Below are positions 55,087-64,000 of a stretch of 64,000 nt of DNA, piece by piece. Numbering within the stretch: the first letter of the stretch is position 1; every line of letters starts with the position of its first letter. The position numbers were made by a program, and so were the translations under genes. Under the pieces are notes generated by a model. It was not told the origin of the DNA, ran no database searches, and saw only the letters and a program-made list of their open reading frames with translations. Origin of the DNA: Acholoe squamosa. Lineage: Eukaryota > Annelida > Polychaeta > Phyllodocida > Polynoidae. The stretch spans positions 38,131,932 through 38,195,931 of the forward strand of contig OX439052.1 in the NCBI GenBank assembly GCA_949317995.1, written 5' to 3'.

Positions 55087-56273
55087 CCACGACTACATTC
55101 ACATTAGGCTTAATCTACAGGGTTGATGTACTCGAGAACTGTTGGCCTGATACACCAATGCAGCACTGGTGAATACACTCGCATCAGTTCATCATGAGAT
55201 AGACAACCAAGGAATATTTATATAAACCTAGGTGCATCGCATCCCCTTATGGGGTTAAGTGTCCAGTAATGAGGACACTTACACACACACACATATATAT
55301 CATATATATCACAAGGGGTGAGATAATGGGTGCACCCTGATAATGGAAGTTAGTTAAGTTATCATCTTGTCACTTTTTTAACCCTGTAGGGGGCAGCTGG
55401 TCACCTCTTGAGGGCTATGCAGGAGTCTCATTAGCTGGCCCTTCACTGAAAAAATATGGTCTTCGAAGTGAGCAGACTCTGCACCATAGAATAAATAAGG
55501 CAGAAATTGTCAAATTCAATTTGTCATATGTGACAAAACTTGGGAAATTATAGCATTAGGGAAAAGTCCCTTTTTTCAAATTCATGTCTTCAGCTACATT
55601 TTGGTACTTTGCATGATAGAATACTCCAAATTGCTACAGAAATATTATAAGCTCTCAAACACACTGTCAAACATGGGATGTAAGCTGCATGGAGAAATTC
55701 AGAATAGCCCTTAACTCAATTGCGTATTGAAAGATTATGGCATAACACATAAAAAATGCAATTATTGGAAAAAATAATAATTTTTAAACATAATCACCCA
55801 TATTTTGGATCTAGAAGGGATAATTCAGCTCTGTTTTCAGTTATGAAACCCTTATGGACAGGTTAATAAAATAGAGAAACTTATCATTCAAAAAGAACAA
55901 AATTATGGTTTCCACTGCAACCGAATGTCAACAAGTGTGCTAAATTTAGGAAAGAAACATTCTTTTTTAGAAGAAATAATAAAGTCTTGGATAAAGTATA
56001 ATCAGATTCTTCAGAAAAAGTTACCCTAGACTTGTTTTCACTTAATTTTCTACTCTTTTGGTCATATCTCCCTAAATACCAAGAGCATTTGTAGGTGTTC
56101 CCCTTAATGTTATGATTTTCCCTGTTTCGTCACATATTAACAAAGACTCTTCATGCTGATGTCCTCTGTGCCTGTGTTGACAACATCAGGGCCTGTCACT
56201 GAGGGGTCATCAGGTAGGGTCTTGTATAATAGTCATCTGTGAAAGTTAAATTGGACAGGTTTTAATTTGCTTA

Positions 56274-57197
56274 CCCAGGTAACAAGGAACGTTAAGTGAA
56301 CGTTGATTAATGTTCACTGATGGTCAGTTGGACTAACATTTGTCAAAAAACGTTGTTTCATGTTGATTTGGGTTTTTTAAGAAAACGTTTTTTTCATAGA
56401 TGTTGGTTTAACATTTAAAAAATGTTTAGCAGATAACGTTTTTCCAGATAACCTTTGATGAACGTTGATCAACATTCAGAATGTGGACTCAAAGCAACGT
56501 TGATTTAACTAGTTAAAAAAATGTTGATTGAACGTTATTCTCTGATTTCAAAATATCTCACTAGGTGGCATGCAATGTTATAATAGGACTGGCTGGGATG
56601 CTGCATACGTGTACATGTCTAATATAAATCATAATTTTGATAATGTGACTGTTGCACCAACCTCATTATATAGATCCTATATCTAGATGTATCTAGGTAA
56701 AAGAATATCCATAAATGGATAAAAATGTTCCATGCATTATGGTCCATGGTATGCTGGATACCTGTAATAAAACATTTGGAATGTGTATAACCCATTCCTG
56801 TTTTATCTTCCCTTATGAATCAATGCACTGCTCCTCTAACACAAGAGGCACATGGTCCCTTTGCAAAAGGGGATACATGTAGAAGTGGAGCATATAGAAA
56901 TTGGGGGAAATAAATCAAATATGTCAGAAATTAAGAAATTAAGAATTAAAGCAAATCCCCTATAGCAATATACTGTCTTGGTATTGAGTAAGGTAAGGTT
57001 GTTTTAGAGTTGATCCAACACCATTTTAATGCATATTTCTATTAAAATTATTGGGTTTAATCAACGTTTTTTCAACATTTATTGATTGTTGGTTTGAGTC
57101 CACGAAATGGAGTTAAGCTGAACCCTCCTTGGACGTTTTTTTTAACCAGGAAATAACGTTAATTCAACGTTAAAATAACCTCATTTTGTTACCTGGG
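56274..57197. mobile_element. 924-bp MITE with TA duplication and AACGTT subterminal repeats
   Basis: CCCAGGTAACAA at left is exactly inverted as TTGTTACCTGGG at right, and TA flanks both ends. About 250 bp at the left and 130 bp at the right are dense in AACGTT and AACATT words. The centre is unique AT-rich DNA without an ORF. Non-autonomous DNA element. Confidence 0.8.
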
Positions 57198-60171
57198 TAG
57201 TTTTATACTAGAAGACCCTATTAAGTCTTTAACTTTTATGTGCATAGAGTTCTGATTGCTGAACCGATTTCTGCAGACTAATATGTGAAGTCATGGCCAT
57301 CTTGAAAGACGCTTTCATCTCAAAGACATTCTTCTCCCAAAACTGGCAGTTCCCACAAATCGGTTTAAAACAGTCTGTTCCCATTAAAGTGAAAGAGAAC
57401 CATAAGGCCTCTGTGTAAAACTTATTTGATCGACTCCATCCTCTTTGACATTAGGCCTATGTAATTTAAAATTACAAAGTGCAGAGTGCATGGATGCAGG
57501 AATGTACAATTCCTTCCATAAGTAACGTGCCAGCTAGGAGTACATATATACATCATGTCGACTGGCAGGCCATGCTATACTTGCAAGTATGGTACCTACT
57601 TATTCTCACCAAAGATTCCACGGTCAGAACTGTCATGGCCGCACACACAGGATTTCCCATGACCTTGCTATAGCCTGTTATCCATTAAGGCACTATTGGC
57701 CAATATTGGCACTTAAAGGGTTAAGGGCATAGGGTGGCAGTGCACCATGGGGTAATACAGGCTGTCACATGATGAGGTTTAGGTCATGTGACCTTGTTGA
57801 TGGTCATACTGGTGTACCTCATCAACTCAGTGTGATTACAGTAAACAGAGCTAGACACCATTACCTCCTCACCCCTAGTATATAAGGCATGGGGGTTATT
57901 AACTAGGATATACCACTCCTTAATCACCCCAGTCAAAAAAGGGTGATTAACAATGAATGCGTTAATTCCTTTACATAGACCCCTTGATTTGGGGGGGCTC
58001 CCAGGTCCCAAATGACAATGAGTAATGGATTCAGGATTTGGAAAAGGAGGGGGCATATCAGCTTTTTTTGAATGAAATGTACATGGATGTTGGGGTCAAA
58101 AATAAACATATACAAAAATCAGGTCATGTAATGGGGGCGCCCCTGTGCCTCCTATCAAAATCCCCATCAACTTCCATGTTATAATGGCATGTCAATAAGC
58201 CATGAAAATGATGATGTATGACATAGAGAAAAGCTTGCGGTCCACCTTCTTTCTCATTGAACCCCTACCCCTTTGTAATTATTACCATGTATTATCAGTA
58301 ACACTCTCTACAGTGATCAAATGAATTTCTGTCTCCAATTTTGGCTAAATTCATGAGGGTGGACCCAGTATATGGCTTCAGAGTGTGTCAGTGGGGCAAC
58401 AGGTTCAGGGGTAATATCACAGAGGAAACAAAACGATTATACAAAAGTTAATTATTTAGATGAAAGAGCCACAGCGGATAAGTGGCATACACGGGTTCAC
58501 ATTAAGCATACTATTACAGCACAACAAATAAGCATATGTAAAACAGTATTCTGTTTACAGACTTGCCCTCTTTTGTCCTAAAGTCTTCTTGCCATTAAGG
58601 GCATCATGATCCACTATTAATTTTACACTACCCTTTGGTAGTCATGGCATATGAAACGCTACTGTAATTTTGGCTTGTAATTCTGCTGGAGGGTGTTGCT
58701 CCTATATTAAAAGGAAGAGCTGGCTAAAAAAGCCCTCATTTCCAGTCCTTTCTTTTCATGTAGCTATAACTTGTCCCTTTTGTTGCTCACAAGTGGTCAT
58801 TCAAGTATGGTACTAAAAAAGGGGGATTTGAGTAGGTACCTAGTTGGGAGAAGTCAGTCAGTATAGAGCATGTGACATGGGTAGGTACATGGAAGTGCAG
58901 CTCTCTCTATTTTAAACAAGGCAGGTGACTTTTCAGACTAATGTGGTGAGTGCAAGTACTTAGGTGAAGGAGTGCACAACTTGTTTAGAAAAGAGGGCAC
59001 ATACTCACAGCTCTTTTTACAATAGGAGCAACACCCTCCAGAATTGGCTAGACAGCAGTGATGGGTAATATCCCCAATAAAGTCGAGTTTGAAATTCTGC
59101 CCCAGCCACCTCAAAACCACCTAGCCACACAGGAGGCTCTTTCCAAAGACCATGAGGAAGAACCTGGTTAATTTGTTTTTTTCTTTTTTTATGAAATAGC
59201 TAGGGAAATGCACACAATATTGCCAGATAATGCCAGTTAAGATATCCGCAGGATATACCTATAACCCATCTGTTATGTGCATTGATAAAGGTAAATTCAA
59301 CTGTTTTTTTTCTATAATGATGTCCCAATGATCCATTTACATTGATACCAACACATTTAAACGTTTCCATTTGTGCACATAATGATTTTTGACTGCGTGA
59401 GTTGATGAGAAATTCAACATTTATTATAAAGCGTGTATGTTTTAATTGTTTGTACTTGTTTTTTAGTAAGGGCCTCCAGCAAATTGCACAGTGGACACTA
59501 CAGCTAGCTGTACGTAGGTATTGAAGGGTTCAGCCCACTCCAATAGCAGTGTCCGAATATAGACTGGAGAATCTCTCATGTTTTTGTAAGCACACAAACT
59601 GACATTGTTAAGTACATCCTGGTGAACAGCCCCATGTGTTATAAGTCCCCTAAAAGTAACCCTACTTCAGCCTGCCATGGAGTAGGGGCTTAGCAAAAAG
59701 AATTGGACTGACCCTTTCAAGTGTCCCAATATGTCATTCTTTTTCCTAACACCTTGAATGGCTTGATACTTGAATGCAGTCATGCATGGGCCAAAGAGCT
59801 GATCTAATAAAAGTGCTGGCAAGTAGACTCACCAGCACTGCATCCCTACATCACTCCGACAAAGATAACAATTATGTGCCTGATTGCACCATGTGGGACC
59901 TAAAGAGTCACTCTCTGATTGAGATTAAAATTCCAGCTAACTCTACCAACAAACAAAACACTTGAAAGTGTCAAAGTTTAATGATCTCTGGGGGTATTCA
60001 AGAGGGGACACCTGCATGTTCAGGTATATTTTTAAAAGTTTATTTGTATCCATTCATTATCTAAGCTCATACGGCTATATACCAATCATTGGTAACGGAA
60101 ATACTTAGTCTCTCAATTAATAATGATATAAAGAAAGAAAGTGAGAAAGAAAGAAATAGGGGTTATGAGAA

Positions 60172-60390
<219 letters not shown>

Positions 60391-60893
60391 CAGAAAAGTG
60401 TACATCGATTGAAGGGCCAGGGTAGTTAGTTCCTTATAAGGAGATTTCCATAGAGAACTCAATCTGCATACAATAATGCATCCTACAGACCATATGAAGC
60501 TGATACATTTCCTGGGGATGAAGAGGATACAGAAATACAAAAGGAAATCAACAGGGTTGTATCTTTGTGTCATGCCGACTGATGGTCATAAAGCATCAAC
60601 ATACCAATTACCATGTATACTGATAGAGCCCTTGATAAGGAGTTGAGGCCCAATGTTCCTCCATGGAGAATAGCTTTTTATTTCATATTAAGGACGAGCA
60701 TCACTATAGAATTTTATGGGAAGATCCCATCCTCACAGAGGCGTAAAAAACCGAATCTTATTCGGCGCCTCTCATTCTTCATGGCTTCATTCTCCACTGT
60801 GACGTCATCAAAATAGCCTCAAATCCTTTATCAAATGATTATTTTTAAGTTTTTTTTTACACGGATAACATGAAAAAAATACAGAGATCCACT

Positions 60894-61020
60894 CGATTTG
60901 CTCCAAACTGAATGTTTCGTCACTCGTTAGCCTCAAAGCAGGAATCTATGAGGCGGAGCCGAGTGGATTCCTGCTTTGAGGCTAACTCATGAAGAAACAT
61001 TAAGTTTAGAGCAACTCTCG
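60894..61020. repeat. 127-bp long hairpin, about 53-bp arms
   Basis: Arms 60894-60946 and 60966-61020 are inverted copies with a few differences, the inner 20 bp being perfect (TTAGCCTCAAAGCAGGAATC). Confidence 0.75.
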
Positions 61021-61369
61021 TGAACCTCTGTCTATAAGTGTATCCATCCATTAGCATACAGTACCTGTACCGTGTACACCCACTGTTATCTGTTAATGCA
61101 CTAGCCTTTCACACTGACTGAGGCCTGATGCTAATGATATGGTGCCTGATTAGAGAGTGGGTGAGCTCATTCAAATCATTCATACCCATGTCATAAAGCT
61201 TTAAATATGTATCATGATATGGCTTTCCTTTTCAAAATATGTGTATTGGCCTTAATATTTTCACTTGGGAGATTTGCCTAGAGATCTAAAGGTCATCTGG
61301 GTACCCTGTGATAGTTATAATATTTGATACACATATTAAAGTTTGTGTATGTACAAATCTTTCAGTCCC

Positions 61370-61399
61370 ACCCCCCCCCCCCCCCAAAAAAAAAAAAAA
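61370..61399. repeat. Poly(C)-poly(A) homopolymer junction
   Basis: A run of about 16 C is followed by about 14 A. It could be a slippage hotspot or a retroposed tail. Confidence 0.8.
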
Positions 61400-64000
61400 G
61401 AAAGAATAAAGCTGCGTCGTAATGAATTCAAGAATGAAACAATAGAGTAGGTACAGTGTTATACGTTCGCTATCATTACTTTATGATCCCTTGTAGAGAA
61501 ACAACACGGGCAAAGACATGCATACTAATTTAGATCTTAGCCTCGACAGATGCTAAAAGACCATATGGCACAGCATAATGTAACAAAGGGCAGCTTTGGA
61601 GCATCTGGCACAGCATAGTACACCATGCAATAGCATTAGTGACTGAGTAAAGATGTGGGGGTAGTATGACTAAGACTAAGGTGCTAATTACTCAGGGTCT
61701 ACAGAGTGAAAATGTGAAATACTTTGGAGCTCTATACACTGATCTCACACATTAATTCGTTAAGGACAGCACAATGCACCTTTGAAGTGCTGGAGAGTCT
61801 GATCGCCAAAACATCATTGGTGCATCATGATGTCCCTTCGGGAGTGTGTGAACCTCTTGATTCCTATATGAGATGGAGAATGGCATAATGTGTGACCAGC
61901 AGGTGTCTCTAGGATGACATAACACCTCCAGGAAATCAGCTTCAGCTGTAGGCCGGTCACCAGCAGGTTTCAATTAGATGATATAACACCAGCAGGGTAC
62001 CAGCCTCAGGGCTCAGTGTCTGGTGTGGAGCTCTGAGCCACTCCATGTACCCCAACAACTCCCAGTGCCATAGCAGCCCGTTTGAGCACCTGGAGGTCAT
62101 TGGGAAAAAAGATTTGGAATTGGTTCTGTCGGAGGTGCTATTATCAATATGGAATTGATTCCCTCATGTGTTACAAAAAGGGAATCAGTCAGAGGAGTGG
62201 TATATGAGTGGTCCAGATTCGGGGTGTAATTCTCAAGTTGGAATAAATTCTCTGGGGAAGTCCATTCTCAGGGTCAGGAAGAGCGGAGAATTGGAAGATA
62301 CAATAGCTACAATGAGAATTCCATTCAAATTCTTTTCGCAACAGCCTCCTGGCCGCTTATCAATTTTGATACCTCTGTATCCCCCAGCCTTTACTCAAGC
62401 AACGTGCTTATTTGTATACTGTTTTCAGTGCTTAAGCTTGATGTCAATGTTGCTATACCATGGCGCTTACTTGAGGCTGGCAATTATTTAAGACCCTGGT
62501 CAGACTGCCCTGGAGCTTAACCGGGGCACCCCGGTAGGTTACTTTGTTGGCCTGTTTAAGCACTGGGGTATGAAGTAAGTGATGGTTTAAATAAAAACCA
62601 GGGATAAAGGGGTTTTCAAAAAATTGTAAGTGTGACTTGTCACAGTGCGCTAATAGGGTCGTGTATGGGCAATTTAAGATTCTTTACTGTCATTCTATTT
62701 TTTTTCGATCATTCGTTGGTTTAAAGGAGAGGAATTTTTAATTGTTAGTAGAGTATGTATGGCAGTCTCCTAAGAAAAAGAGCCACTTGTGGGCCTACAG
62801 CGGCATATGGCTATGAGTATGTCCATTAAGTGGTGTTTCTGTTTTATTCTACCTATTAGACTATAACAGCAACAGCTAGACATTTTTTCACTACCAGGAC
62901 TGAGAAAAATCTATTTTAAGTGTCAAATACTCACATTTTTGCCTGCTAGAATGCCGATTGGCGTATATCAACGTCATACATTCTACAATGAATTTATGTG
63001 TTGCATGTGTGGGAGTACCCAAGAGGTGACACCCTACCCCTCTGCAGCACCCCCATGCACACTTCAAACATATTGCATGCAACATGCTGCATGCATGCAT
63101 TTGATATATGCATAGGTTGGTACCTATACATACATACATGTATGTAACATATTTACCTTAACGTTCGTAAACTAGCATACATAAGGTACATAACTAACGC
63201 ACGTAACGTACATAAGTAACTAACATACGTAATGTACATATGTAACTAACGTATGTAACGTACATATATGTAACGTACATACATATGTATGTAACATATG
63301 CATGTACCGTATATGTGTAGAGGCAAGGAGAAAGGGTGCTCTGTGCTCAAAGTCAACTTTAAAATTAAGATCACTAGCTTTTCAGTGATATATTGCATGA
63401 GAAGATACTCCTGTTAGTTTTGGAGGAATCGCTTGCTAAATATGTGTAGGTATGAGCATTTCCTGAATGCCAATAAACTCTATATCTAAATGCTCATGAG
63501 ATATATCGATAATTAGCATAATTTATGCTAATTAGCTAAATTAGCATAATCTTTCATTATTTTGCCCAAAACTTTTGATCTAGCAATGATATTTTCATTC
63601 CGTTTTCACCCTAGTGAACCTTGTCGGAAGTTCCTTCAAATAGGATAATCGAATTTTATATTTAGAATGAAATCATGTTTCCATGGCAACATAAATCAAC
63701 AAAAATGCCTATTTAGGCCCAAAAAACATTCTTTTTACATGTCTGATTTGGAACCTTTAGGCCCAAAATAGAACGTTTTATCAATAATCATTGAATTCTC
63801 CATAAAAAAATACCTAGTAAATTTAGGCATATTTTTCTTATTCTAGGCCATAGTGGTGCCCCCTGGTGGCTAAATCAGGTACTAAATCCCACAGGAACCC
63901 CCATTTCTCCTTGCTGGCTCACATATATATGTGTATGTATAGGTATCAACCTTGTCACAGCATGTGCATGTATATATTTGCAATGCATATGTGCATCATC

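Overview
The window looks like nuclear DNA of an invertebrate animal, probably marine. Genes are split by introns with consensus GT/AG sites, start codons sit in Kozak contexts, poly(A) signals are AATAAA, and the AT-rich intergenic DNA is full of MITEs, foldback hairpins, tRNA-like SINE heads and simple repeats. A single-exon DUF4062-NACHT-TPR gene and an SLC16-type transporter fit a lophotrochozoan or an invertebrate deuterostome. I cannot name the species from sequence alone.

Layout. 0-0.75 kb: remnant of a Copia gag gene (minus). 3.6-7.2 kb: intact 1194-codon DUF4062/NACHT/TPR gene (minus). 7.3-13.7 kb: intergenic, with foldback repeats, a SINE-like tRNA fragment and one weak candidate exon. 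13.78-13.95 kb: a probable signal-peptide first exon resembling MOLO1-type secreted proteins. 14.455-30.175 kb: a complete, young, 15.7-kb Ty3/gypsy-type LTR retroelement inserted about 500 bp downstream of that exon. 33.3-41.5 kb: a complete seven-coding-exon SLC16 (monocarboxylate transporter-like) gene (minus), whose six introns are all phase 1. 41.9-42.5 kb: tRNA-like sequences and a short tandem array. 43.0-45.2 kb: broken Copia pol with the start of its 3' LTR. 45.25-45.8 kb: an unrecognised minus-strand coding-like stretch beside a CRE/NRF1/YY1-like site cluster. 46-64 kb: no convincing gene, but a solo LTR distantly related to the big element (54.0-55.1 kb), a 0.9-kb TA-flanked MITE, minisatellites and microsatellites.

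The retroelement is the most interesting object. Its two 1350-bp LTRs differ at only four positions that I can find, and it is flanked by a 4-bp ATAT duplication. Inside are: a leader with 44-bp and 20-bp tandem arrays; gag with an Arg/Gly/Asn/Ser-rich C-terminus and no zinc knuckle; a -1 overlapping protease-RT-RNase H frame, with a slippery-like A-AAC and a perfect 11-bp hairpin placed as in programmed frameshifting; a second -1 overlap leading into integrase; a possible splice donor/acceptor pair for an env-like gene; that env-like gene, with signal peptide, heptad-rich ectodomain, two membrane segments and an unusually long C-terminal tail; and, downstream of env, an ORF on the opposite strand with a perfect Kozak context and an acidic C-terminus. 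An antisense gene near the 3' end of an env-bearing gypsy element is the best candidate here for something undescribed.
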